NCBI GenBank assembly: GCA_048296855.1
Contig: CP182631.1
Reading direction: 5' to 3' (one strand)
Source of the DNA: Pseudocolwellia sp048296855
Lineage (GTDB): Bacteria; Pseudomonadota; Gammaproteobacteria; Enterobacterales; Alteromonadaceae
Length of the DNA stretch: 64,000 nucleotides
Positions 17,137 through 25,586 of the stretch are shown here, one piece after another (position 1 is the stretch's first letter; each line of letters starts with the position of its first letter). The position numbers were made by a program, and so were the translations under genes. Under the pieces are notes generated by a model. It was not told the DNA's origin, ran no database searches, and saw only the letters and a list, made by a program, of their open reading frames with translations.

Positions 17137-19395
17137 CTATATTGTAAAGTACTGATTGAGCGGTAACTCTCGATAACGCTTACCTGTAGCAGCAAAAACA
17201 GCATTGGCAATACTCGGCGCAACAGGTGGTACGCCTGGCTCACCCACACCACCTGGAACTTTATTTTTGTCATTAGCTAAATGAACAATAATATCCGGCG
17301 CTTGATTTATACGAGTAACGGGGTAATCATGAAAGTTCGATTGAACAATCGTGCCATCTTTAATATCAATATTTCCCATTAGCGCTATAGACGTTCCAAA
17401 AATCATAGCACCTTCCATTTGGGCTTTTATACGATCAGGGTTAATGTCTAATCCACAATCTATCGCACAATGAATCTCTTTTACTGTAAGTTTATTATTC
17501 AGCACTTCAACTTTAGTGGCTACTGCAACATAGCTAACAAAACTTCGATGAACCGCAATTCCCCAACCTTGTCCTTTAGGTAAAGTTTCATTTATAGGCA
17601 CATTAGCCGTTAAAGTTTTTAATACATTTTTATAGCGAGTAACCGAATAAGGATGCCTTTCTAGCTCTTCACCATAATTGGTAAAAGCAAAGTTATAGGT
17701 TTCTTTATGATTAATTTCTCGGTCTTTACCTAAAGCATTAAAAATAAACTCTGCTGTAGGTACTTTAGCTGCATGAGCAAGTTCATCAATAAAACTATTT
17801 AATGCGAATGAATGTTGAATATTACAAACCGATCGCATCCAACCAATACGAACAGGTGCTTCTGCATTAGCTTTTTGCATTAGTACGTTATCAATATCGT
17901 AAGGTAAATCCCCAAAACCTAAACTTAATTCAAAGTCTTGCGGGCTATTTTTTTTGCTGTCAAAAGTAGATGCGATACTTGGATAAACGGCCTTTTGTTG
18001 CCATGATGTGATTTTGCCTAACTTGTCTATCCCTGCTTTCATGTGTTGAACCGCGCCAGCATGATAGTAACTAGCTTTAATATCGTCTTCTCTACTCCAA
18101 ACCACTTTAACAGGACGTTTTGTTTTATCCGCTAGGTAAATTGCTTCATTAGCAAAATCAGTTTTAGACTTACGACCAAAGCCTCCACCTAAAAGTGTAG
18201 AGTGAACTTTAAACGCATCTACCTCTAGCTTCATCATAGCAGCACCTTGTTCCATTACCGCTTGAGGGTTTTGGACACTTGCCCACACTTCACAAATATC
18301 ATTATGAAACCAAGCAGTTGCCATAGGGGGTTCCATAGGTACATGAGCTAAGTAAGGAACAAGATACTCTGCTTCAAGCACTTTATCTGAAGCTGAAAAA
18401 CCTTTAGTAACATCTCCCTTTTGACCTATCGTTTCAGGGGAGTTTTTTAAGCGACTTTTAAATTGCTCAAATGCTTCTTTGGAGTTATGTGTTTTATTTT
18501 TACCGAGTTCCCATTCTATTGAGAGTGCTTTTCTACCTTGCAGCGCAGCCCAAGTGTTTGTTGCAACAACAGCTACACCCGATAGCGGAAAATACACAAC
18601 AGTTTCAGGAGTAGCAGGCATTTCGATTACATCAACAACCCCAGCTATTTTTAAAGCTTCTGTCGGGTCAAACGATTTAACAGTTCCATGTAACACCGGA
18701 CATCGTTCAATAGATGCAATTAATAAATTAGGTAGATCAACGTCTATTCCATACGTAGTATTGCCCGTAACCATATCGTGCAAATCAACAATAGGTACGG
18801 GTTTGCCTATGTATTTAAAATCTGCTGCCGATTTATAACTTAACGACTCAACAGCTGGTAATGGCTTTTTACTCGCTAATTCAGCTAAATCACCATAAGA
18901 AAGTTTACCGCCTGAGTTTTTATTAACAACATAGTTATCTTTCGCGTATACAGTATCAACCGAAACCTTCCAGTAATCAGCTGCTGCTTGTTCTAACATA
19001 GTTCTAGCAGAAGCCCCCATCTCTCTTAACTTGTCGTAAAACTTACGAATACTTGTAGAACCGTCAGTATTTTGATCGCCGTAGCGCTTATCGCCTAAAC
19101 CTTGAATAACTTTTACATTAGCCCAATTGGCTTCAAGTTCGTCAGCAATAATTTGGGGAATACCCGTTTTAGAACCTTGCCCCATTTCTACGCGATGACT
19201 CACAATTTCAACGGTATTATCTGGTTTTATTGCAACAAAGATATTTAAGCGTTGCGGTTTACTTTCTACAACATTCGCAAATTTAGGTAAGTTTGATGTT
19301 GAAGGTGTTATTGAGCTACATCCTAACAACAAGCCTCCACTTGCAATACCTGCATAAGACAAAAATTCACGACGCGACAATTTTGAGGTATTCAT
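17137..19395 (-). CDS. molybdopterin-binding subunit of a periplasmic xanthine-dehydrogenase-family oxidoreductase
   Basis: Large molybdenum subunit (752 residues) of an isoquinoline 1-oxidoreductase/aldehyde oxidoreductase-like enzyme. A twin-arginine signal is visible (SRREFLSYAGIASGGLLLGC). Molybdenum cofactor contacts include LLGGGFGRKSKTDF (about 390-403), VRIGWMRSV and the C-terminal GGVGEPGVPPVAPSIANAVF, which holds the catalytic Glu of the family in GVGEPG. It overlaps the 2Fe-2S gene upstream by 4 bp, so the two form a translationally coupled operon. The substrate is not predictable: an aldehyde or N-heterocycle. No FAD subunit is present, as in two-subunit enzymes that pass electrons to a membrane carrier. 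Confidence 0.88.
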   Translation of the reverse strand: MNTSKLSRREFLSYAGIASGGLLLGCSSITPSTSNLPKFANVVESKPQRLNIFVAIKPDNTVEIVSHRVEMGQGSKTGIPQIIADELEANWANVKVIQGLGDKRYGDQNTDGSTSIRKFYDKLREMGASARTMLEQAAADYWKVSVDTVYAKDNYVVNKNSGGKLSYGDLAELASKKPLPAVESLSYKSAADFKYIGKPVPIVDLHDMVTGNTTYGIDVDLPNLLIASIERCPVLHGTVKSFDPTEALKIAGVVDVIEMPATPETVVYFPLSGVAVVATNTWAALQGRKALSIEWELGKNKTHNSKEAFEQFKSRLKNSPETIGQKGDVTKGFSASDKVLEAEYLVPYLAHVPMEPPMATAWFHNDICEVWASVQNPQAVMEQGAAMMKLEVDAFKVHSTLLGGGFGRKSKTDFANEAIYLADKTKRPVKVVWSREDDIKASYYHAGAVQHMKAGIDKLGKITSWQQKAVYPSIASTFDSKKNSPQDFELSLGFGDLPYDIDNVLMQKANAEAPVRIGWMRSVCNIQHSFALNSFIDELAHAAKVPTAEFIFNALGKDREINHKETYNFAFTNYGEELERHPYSVTRYKNVLKTLTANVPINETLPKGQGWGIAVHRSFVSYVAVATKVEVLNNKLTVKEIHCAIDCGLDINPDRIKAQMEGAMIFGTSIALMGNIDIKDGTIVQSNFHDYPVTRINQAPDIIVHLANDKNKVPGGVGEPGVPPVAPSIANAVFAATGKRYRELPLNQYFTI

Positions 19396-19877
19396 GATTT
19401 TGCTCCTGCTTGAGTTGCAAGTACAGCGGCAGCTTCTTTTATGGCTTTTTTAATACGAGGATAAGTTCCACATCGACAAATATTGCCTGACATATGGTTA
19501 TTAATGTCATCGTCTGTAGGCTTAGTATTATTTTCAAGTAAAGTAAGAGCGCTCATTATCTGCCCCGACTGACAATAACCACACTGTGGCACGTTATTAT
19601 CTTTCCACGCAATTTGAATAGGATGCTCGCCATTATCATCAACACCTTCTATTGTGGTGATTTTTGCATTGTTAGCGACAGCAACAGGCGTTATACAAGA
19701 TCGAATAGCTTGACCGTTTACATGAATAGTACAAGCACCACACTGCCCTATTCCACAACCAAACTTTGTTCCTTTAAAGTTTAATAAATCACGTAACACC
19801 CATAATATAGGCATATCATCAGGCGCATCAACCTTATGTATTTCATTGTTAATATTAAGTTTTATCATAATAACCAA
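19392..19877 (-). CDS. 2Fe-2S subunit of the molybdenum hydroxylase
   Basis: Small iron-sulfur subunit of 161 residues partnering the molybdenum subunit. The N-terminal plant-type 2Fe-2S cluster uses GTKFGCGIGQCGACTIHVNG plus IRSC; the C-terminal helical 2Fe-2S domain uses PQCGYCQSGQIM and GNICRCGTYPRI. The frame opens at TTG 19877, seven bases after AAGGA; an ATG three codons later (19868) is an equally good start. Its stop overlaps the start of the large subunit. Confidence 0.9.
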   Translation of the reverse strand: MVIMIKLNINNEIHKVDAPDDMPILWVLRDLLNFKGTKFGCGIGQCGACTIHVNGQAIRSCITPVAVANNAKITTIEGVDDNGEHPIQIAWKDNNVPQCGYCQSGQIMSALTLLENNTKPTDDDINNHMSGNICRCGTYPRIKKAIKEAAAVLATQAGAKS

Positions 19878-20028
19878 TTACCTATCCTTAAGTTAGCATC
19901 AACACGTAATACTAATAAAACGGTTTAAAACAACTTAAATTAATAAGTTATTTTATTGTCAACAATTGACATTCTTACCAAATCATATATTAATGAACAT
20001 AATAAAAACATAATAAAATTATTTAGAA

Positions 20029-21051
20029 ATGCAGCATCACAAAATAAAACGACATTATTTACACTTTGTACTACGCACTATAAAAACAATATTAGTATAC
20101 ACCTTATGCTTATTATTACCGCAAAAAGTTATGGCTGCAGAAAAGGTAAAACACTTAACTTGGGCTCATGTTTACGAATTAACAGAACCCCTTCATAAGT
20201 GGTCGGTTTGGGCGGCAGAAGAAATTAACAGAAAAACCAATGGAAGATATGTAATAGACGTATTTCCAGCGTCTATTATGGGAAAAGAAGCTGAGCTTAA
20301 TCAAAGCTTAAGTTTAGGCACTATAGATATTATTTATACAGGAACAAGTTTTGCTGCTCAGAGTTATCCTCCAATGGGTTTATCTGAACTACCCTATGTA
20401 TTTAGAGATTACGAACATTGGCAAAATTTTAATGAAAGTCCTTTATTTAAAGAGCTTTCAGAAGGTTATAAAGCGGCTTCGCGAGGTAACCAAGTTGTAG
20501 GAAACAACTACTATGGTCAACGCCATGTAACCTCTAACTCCCCCATTTTAACCCCAGAAGATATGAAAGGTTTAAAATTACGCGTCCCCAATGCCTCTAT
20601 TTACAAAATGTTTCCGTTAGCTGTTGGCGCTAATCCAAGCCCAATCGCGTTTTCAGAGGTATACCTTGCCTTACAACAAGGAGTGGTAGACGCCCAAGAA
20701 AACCCTCTCCCTACCATTAAAGCTAAAAAATTCAATGAAGTGCAAAAGTACATTAGTTTAACGGGTCACTTACAAGGCACCAATTTAACGCTAACAAGTA
20801 AGCACCTTTGGGAATCTTTATCACCCGACGACAAAAAAATATTTGCCGAAACATTTAAACAAGCAGCAGCGAATGTTTCAGCTGATACTCGTCAATCAGA
20901 AAAAGATTTAATTGAATGGTTTAAACAACAAGGAACAGAAATTTTGACCGTAGATAGACAGCTATTTAGAGATAAAGTGTTACCTAGCCATCAAGCAATT
21001 AAACAACAACTAGGAGCTGATTTTTATGACAGATTACAAAACATCAAATAA
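20029..21051 (+). CDS. dctP: TRAP transporter substrate-binding protein, DctP family
   Basis: Periplasmic solute receptor of about 340 residues. Signal peptide (TIKTILVYTLCLLLPQKVMA), then HLTWAHVYELTEPLHKWSVW, GTIDIIYTGTSFAAQSYPPM, MKGLKLRVPN (about 180-190, where the conserved Arg binds the substrate carboxylate) and VDAQENPLPTIKAKKF. It opens the TRAP operon and overlaps the next gene by 26 bp. The DctP type takes up C4-dicarboxylates or sugar acids. Start uncertain: no good ribosome-binding site precedes the ATG. Confidence 0.9.
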   Translation: MQHHKIKRHYLHFVLRTIKTILVYTLCLLLPQKVMAAEKVKHLTWAHVYELTEPLHKWSVWAAEEINRKTNGRYVIDVFPASIMGKEAELNQSLSLGTIDIIYTGTSFAAQSYPPMGLSELPYVFRDYEHWQNFNESPLFKELSEGYKAASRGNQVVGNNYYGQRHVTSNSPILTPEDMKGLKLRVPNASIYKMFPLAVGANPSPIAFSEVYLALQQGVVDAQENPLPTIKAKKFNEVQKYISLTGHLQGTNLTLTSKHLWESLSPDDKKIFAETFKQAAANVSADTRQSEKDLIEWFKQQGTEILTVDRQLFRDKVLPSHQAIKQQLGADFYDRLQNIK

Positions 21052-21601
21052 ATCAGGTGAAGCTGAAACCATCGTAAGCGATTTTCATATTGAAGAAGAT
21101 GATCACTTTTCTTTTTCTGATTACAAAGTAGAAGACTGGTTAGCGTTTATTTTATTTTGGCTTTTAGCCATTACGGTGTTTGCTCAATTCATGAGTCGTT
21201 ATATTTTTGAGTCTCCTCTGGGCTGGACTGAAGAAATAGCTCGCTACCAGCTGATTTGTTTGGGTTTTTTAGGTAGCTGTATTGGAGTTAGAAACAACAG
21301 TCATATCTTTGTCAGTTTATTTCATCGTTGGTTCTCTGCCAAATTATCACACAATATTTATCGTATTATCGCTTTGTGTAATGTGCTTTTTCTTTCAATA
21401 TTAGCTTATTTTGCATGGCAGATAATCCCACTGCTTTCCATTCATAAAATGGCTTCGTTGCCTATTTCTATTAGTGTTTTATATGGCGTAATTTTTGGGA
21501 GTCTTTTAATTTTGATTTTCCGAAGTATTCAACATCTCATCAAAATTTTATCGGCTTCAGCACCTGATAAAGCTGACGATATACTCACGTCTTGCGATTA
21601 A
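21026..21601 (+). CDS. dctQ: TRAP transporter small permease, DctQ
   Basis: Four-helix inner-membrane subunit of 191 residues. Transmembrane segments at about 40-60, 80-95, 115-135 and 145-165, with FMSRYIFESPLGWTEEIARY, the family signature, between the first two. Starts inside the dctP end behind AGGAG and has an acidic N-terminal tail of about 35 residues that is longer than usual. Works with DctM to import the solute captured by DctP using a sodium gradient. Confidence 0.9.
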   Translation: MTDYKTSNKSGEAETIVSDFHIEEDDHFSFSDYKVEDWLAFILFWLLAITVFAQFMSRYIFESPLGWTEEIARYQLICLGFLGSCIGVRNNSHIFVSLFHRWFSAKLSHNIYRIIALCNVLFLSILAYFAWQIIPLLSIHKMASLPISISVLYGVIFGSLLILIFRSIQHLIKILSASAPDKADDILTSCD

Positions 21602-21611
21602 GGGCAAATTA

Positions 21612-22892
21612 ATGGTTATTACAATTTTACTGGTTTCACTGTTTGCTATGATTATCTTAGGTTTTCCTGTCGCTTTTGCACTTGCAGGTTCATCTTTACT
21701 CGCCATTCTTTATTATGGCCAAGTGCCAGAGCTGGTTGTACTTCATAGAATGGTGGGAGGAATGGACAGCTTTCCATTACTTTCAATTCCTTTTTTTGTA
21801 TTAGCGGGCGCGTTAATGAATTCGTCTGGCATCACAACTCGAATTTTTGAATTTGCTAATGCATTAGTGGGTTGGATGCGCGGTGGTTTAGGCCATGTAA
21901 ATATTAGTGCATCTATTATGTTTGCTGGTATGTCGGGGGCAGCGGTTGCAGATGCTGGTGGATTAGGCGCTATTGAAGTAAAAGCCATGCGCAATAAAGG
22001 TTACGATGCTGGATTTTCGGTAGGTATTACCGCGGCATCATCAACAATTGGGCCAATTATCCCACCCAGTTTACCCATGATTATTTACGGTGTAATGGCA
22101 TCGGCTTCAATTGGGCAGTTATTTGCTGCAGGCTTTATTCCTGGTTTACTTATGGCTGTTTCATTGATGATAATGGTGGCTTATTACGCTAAAAAACGTA
22201 ACTACCCTAAAGATGCGGGATTTAGTATGCCTCGTGTAGCCACTACGTTTAAATCTGCTTTTCTATCATTAATGACGCCAGCAATTATTATTGGTGGTAT
22301 TTTGTTTGGTGTATTTACCGCAACTGAAGCGGCTATTGCTGCTACGGTTTATGCCCTTATTTTAGGATCTTTAGTATACCGAACCCTTACCATTAAAAAG
22401 CTGGTAAAAGTCAGTATGGAAACTATAGAAACCACCAGTATTATTTTACTGATTATTGCAGGTGCTGCTATATTTTCGTGGGTGCTTACTAGCCAACATG
22501 TTACTGAAGATTTTACCCGTTGGATGTTAACCATTACAGATAACAAAACACTTATTTTGTTAATGATAACCTTTATTTTATTTGCTGTTGGCTGCTTTAT
22601 GGAAACCATAGCCGCTATTACCATTTTAACGCCTGTGTTGTTACCTATAGCCGTTGGTTTAGGTATAGACCCTGTTCATTTTGGTGTAGTGATGGTACTA
22701 AATTTAATGATTGGATTACTCACACCACCAGTAGGCATGGTGCTTTATGTACTTTCAAGAGTCACTAAAGTACCGTTTGAAGAATGTGCTAAAGCGACTA
22801 TTCCGTTTGTAATACCTTTAGTTATTGTTCTACTTTTAGTGACTTTTATTCCTGAATTATCTATGTGGTTACCCACGCTTTTATATCGTTAA
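21612..22892 (+). CDS. dctM: TRAP transporter large permease, DctM
   Basis: Inner-membrane transport subunit of 426 residues with about 12-13 hydrophobic segments throughout. Typical tracts are SLFAMIILGFPVAFALAGSS at the N-terminus, SIMFAGMSGAAVADAGGLG, SSTIGPIIPPSLPMIIYG, and LMIGLLTPPVGMVLYVLSR near the C-terminus. Starts 11 bp after dctQ and ends the operon. Confidence 0.93.
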   Translation: MVITILLVSLFAMIILGFPVAFALAGSSLLAILYYGQVPELVVLHRMVGGMDSFPLLSIPFFVLAGALMNSSGITTRIFEFANALVGWMRGGLGHVNISASIMFAGMSGAAVADAGGLGAIEVKAMRNKGYDAGFSVGITAASSTIGPIIPPSLPMIIYGVMASASIGQLFAAGFIPGLLMAVSLMIMVAYYAKKRNYPKDAGFSMPRVATTFKSAFLSLMTPAIIIGGILFGVFTATEAAIAATVYALILGSLVYRTLTIKKLVKVSMETIETTSIILLIIAGAAIFSWVLTSQHVTEDFTRWMLTITDNKTLILLMITFILFAVGCFMETIAAITILTPVLLPIAVGLGIDPVHFGVVMVLNLMIGLLTPPVGMVLYVLSRVTKVPFEECAKATIPFVIPLVIVLLLVTFIPELSMWLPTLLYR

Positions 22893-22909
22893 TTTACCAG
22901 TCCCAACCA

Positions 22910-22956
22910 GGTCCGTACTTTCGTTATTGATACAATAAGACCAGTTAGTACGGGCC
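22910..22956. repeat. inverted repeat between convergent dctM and polB
   Basis: GGTCCGTACT pairs with AGTACGGGCC across a 27 bp loop (one G-T pair), just past dctM and touching the polB stop. It may act as a transcription stop for both genes, but there is no U tract. Confidence 0.45.
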
Positions 22957-25493
22957 TACCCAAACAGCCCCATTTGCTTATTAGTTACTTCATTAAAACT
23001 CGATCCAACAAAAGGTAAAATACCATCGGCTACCGCTTCTAATTGCCGATCAATATAAAATTGATAATCTAACGGCGCCGACAAATACTCTTTTGCCTGT
23101 GGACCATTTAAGGTGATGTAATATTCAATCCAACCTTTATGTTGATACCTTAACGGCTTGCCTTGTTCTTGATTAAGCATATCAGCAAGGCGCGCGGCTT
23201 TTACATGAGGCGGAACATTTTTTACGTACTCGCTTAGTCTTCTTCTTATACGCTTACGATAAATTAATTTGTCGTCAAACTCTCCTGCTAAGGTTCGCTC
23301 TACCATGTCAAGTATGTAAGCGGCGGTTGGTTCATTGTTAAATACTTTTAAATACAAAGCTTGCTGAAATTCTTTTGCTAAGTCTGTCCAGTCGGTTCTA
23401 ACAGTTTCTAGGCCCTTGTACACCATTTGTTGATGTTCAACGCCTGACGCTTTATCTCGGTTTACAATCATACCCGCATAGCGTTTTTTGGTGCCTACAT
23501 CTAACCCTCGAATGGTAGGCATTAAAAATTTAGTAAAGTGTGTTTCAAACTCGATTTCTAATTGACTTGTAACACCATGTTCATCCAACAATAACTTATC
23601 CATTTTAGTATTAATTAATGTTTGCAGTTCTTTACCTAAGCTTAAGCTTTGCTCTTGTGATTTATCTGCGCCTACATGTACAAATATAGAGTCGGTATCG
23701 CCATAAATAACTTGGTAGCCTTTATCTTCAATCCATTGTTTGGTTATTTTTAATAGCTCATGGCTACGCTTAGTAATAGATCCAGCTAAACGCGGATCAA
23801 AAAAACGACAGCCTGTTGAGCCTAAAATGCCATAAAACGAGTTCATGATAATTTTTATGGCTTGCGATAGTGCCGCGTTTTTTTCTACTTTGGCTTTATC
23901 ACGCTCTAACCAAAGAGATTGAATAATGTCAGGCAAGAAGTGTTTGTCTCTTGAAAAATACGCTCCATCAAAACCTTTAATAGGATTATTACGCTGATGT
24001 TTATCGTCTTCTAAACCTTCTATTAATCCCATAGGATCAACATTAAAGGTGCGAATAATACTAGGATAAAGGCTTTTAAAATCGAGAACTAATACGTTGT
24101 CGTATAAACCTGGAATTGAATCCATAACAAAACCACCGGGTGAAACAAGCCCAGATTCACCGTCGCCCATATTAGGCGCCACATAACCGCTGCGATGTAG
24201 TTTAGGTAAATATAAATTGGTGAATGCCGCAACAGAACCACCCATGCGATCTATCGCTAACCCTGTAAGTTGAGAGCGTAATATGGCAAATTCTAACAGT
24301 TGTGTTTTTTCAAAAATCAACCAAACTAAACGACAATCTTCAAGGTTGTAAATAGCAAGATCTTGTTTGTTATTGTGAAAGTTATCGGTAATTTCTTGCA
24401 CACGGTTATCAACGTCTTTTACTTTTTTACCGGTATTTAATAGTGTATTTGATACATTTTCGAGGGAGAAACTAGGAAAGTTATGAGTCGCTGTTTTTAA
24501 TAAGTCGATACCGTCAAGCACCACTCTACCCGCTATTTCAATAAACTTTTGTTCGCTGGTAGCATTTTTTCGCCAATGAGGTGGTGTACCATCTCTGCCA
24601 ATTGAAAACTTTATACCGCGTAAATCACAACGTTTTTGAAATAAACTAAAATCAAAATTAACAACATTCCAGCCAATCATAATGTCTGGGTCGTTAACGT
24701 GTATCCATTCAATAAACGCAAGTAATAAAGCGGACTCATCGGCTACCCATTGAATATAGTTAAGTTCAGTTTCTTCTGGCTCACCTATCATCAATACGCA
24801 ATTTACATCTTCGTCATCTACCTTAGCGTAGAGCCCTATTGAATATAGCTCTCCTTGCATTGAACATTCTAAATCTACCGACACCATAGTTAGTGCAATG
24901 TTTTTATCGGCTTGATGATACGGTAAAGTTTTACACTTTACTTTTGAGTAAGCTTTGTAATTAGCTAGGTTGTTCTTAGTTTCAAAATTGGCTTTTTCAG
25001 ATCCTATAAAACTTAAATTAGCCGTAATAAAACGTTCCATTAAAAAGCGATCGTCTGGCCTAAAATCATCTTCATAACATTTTATACTGTGATGTTTTAA
25101 TCTATCGCGTGCAGCATAAAAATCTCGCATAGATTTAAAATAAAAACCGCTGACGACTTCTTGATTAAAAGTTTTAAGCGTTAGCGTATTAACTTTTTCA
25201 ATTTTAATAGAAGCATCATTTAGTATATCAACCGCTTCTTTTTGTTGAACTTCACTGACAAAAAACACCGCTAATTCATCATGTATTTCTAATTTAACAG
25301 GACCTGATGCTGTTTTTAACCATAAGGTAATGCAAATGCGTCCAAAGCGATCTTGCGATTGCCTTGTTAATATAAAACCTTGGTTAATTTCTTGCTGCAA
25401 ACCATTATTATTGGTTTGGTTAGAGATTAACCCCTTCTCTAATAAAGCGTCTGCTGAAGAGTTTTTTAAAGAGCTATCTGAAGAATTACGCAT
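22956..25493 (-). CDS. polB: DNA polymerase II
   Basis: Family B, SOS-associated repair and restart polymerase, about 845 residues (E. coli enzyme 783). The 3'-5' exonuclease domain has VDLECS (Exo I), GWNVVNFDFSLF (Exo II) and YNLEDCRLVW (Exo III). The polymerase palm has DFKSLYPSIIRTFNVDP (motif A), KIIMNSFYGILGS (motif B) and YGDTDSIFV (motif C with the metal aspartates). The frame stays open 31 codons further upstream, into the LexA box; the ATG at 25493, 38 bp downstream of the box, is preferred. Divergent from dinG. Confidence 0.93.
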   Translation of the reverse strand: MRNSSDSSLKNSSADALLEKGLISNQTNNNGLQQEINQGFILTRQSQDRFGRICITLWLKTASGPVKLEIHDELAVFFVSEVQQKEAVDILNDASIKIEKVNTLTLKTFNQEVVSGFYFKSMRDFYAARDRLKHHSIKCYEDDFRPDDRFLMERFITANLSFIGSEKANFETKNNLANYKAYSKVKCKTLPYHQADKNIALTMVSVDLECSMQGELYSIGLYAKVDDEDVNCVLMIGEPEETELNYIQWVADESALLLAFIEWIHVNDPDIMIGWNVVNFDFSLFQKRCDLRGIKFSIGRDGTPPHWRKNATSEQKFIEIAGRVVLDGIDLLKTATHNFPSFSLENVSNTLLNTGKKVKDVDNRVQEITDNFHNNKQDLAIYNLEDCRLVWLIFEKTQLLEFAILRSQLTGLAIDRMGGSVAAFTNLYLPKLHRSGYVAPNMGDGESGLVSPGGFVMDSIPGLYDNVLVLDFKSLYPSIIRTFNVDPMGLIEGLEDDKHQRNNPIKGFDGAYFSRDKHFLPDIIQSLWLERDKAKVEKNAALSQAIKIIMNSFYGILGSTGCRFFDPRLAGSITKRSHELLKITKQWIEDKGYQVIYGDTDSIFVHVGADKSQEQSLSLGKELQTLINTKMDKLLLDEHGVTSQLEIEFETHFTKFLMPTIRGLDVGTKKRYAGMIVNRDKASGVEHQQMVYKGLETVRTDWTDLAKEFQQALYLKVFNNEPTAAYILDMVERTLAGEFDDKLIYRKRIRRRLSEYVKNVPPHVKAARLADMLNQEQGKPLRYQHKGWIEYYITLNGPQAKEYLSAPLDYQFYIDRQLEAVADGILPFVGSSFNEVTNKQMGLFG

Positions 25494-25530
25494 AATGATT
25501 AAAAGAATACTCGAAAAAGACATAACAAAA

Positions 25531-25546
25531 CTGTTAATATATACAG
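25531..25546. promoter_or_regulatory. LexA (SOS) box shared by polB and dinG
   Basis: CTGTTAATATATACAG has the CTG-N10-CAG core of the gammaproteobacterial SOS box with an AT-rich centre. It lies in the short gap between divergent polB and dinG, both LexA targets in E. coli. Confidence 0.9.
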
Positions 25547-25586
25547 CAGTGTAAATGATACCACTCTCTATGGAAACCTTCTTCAC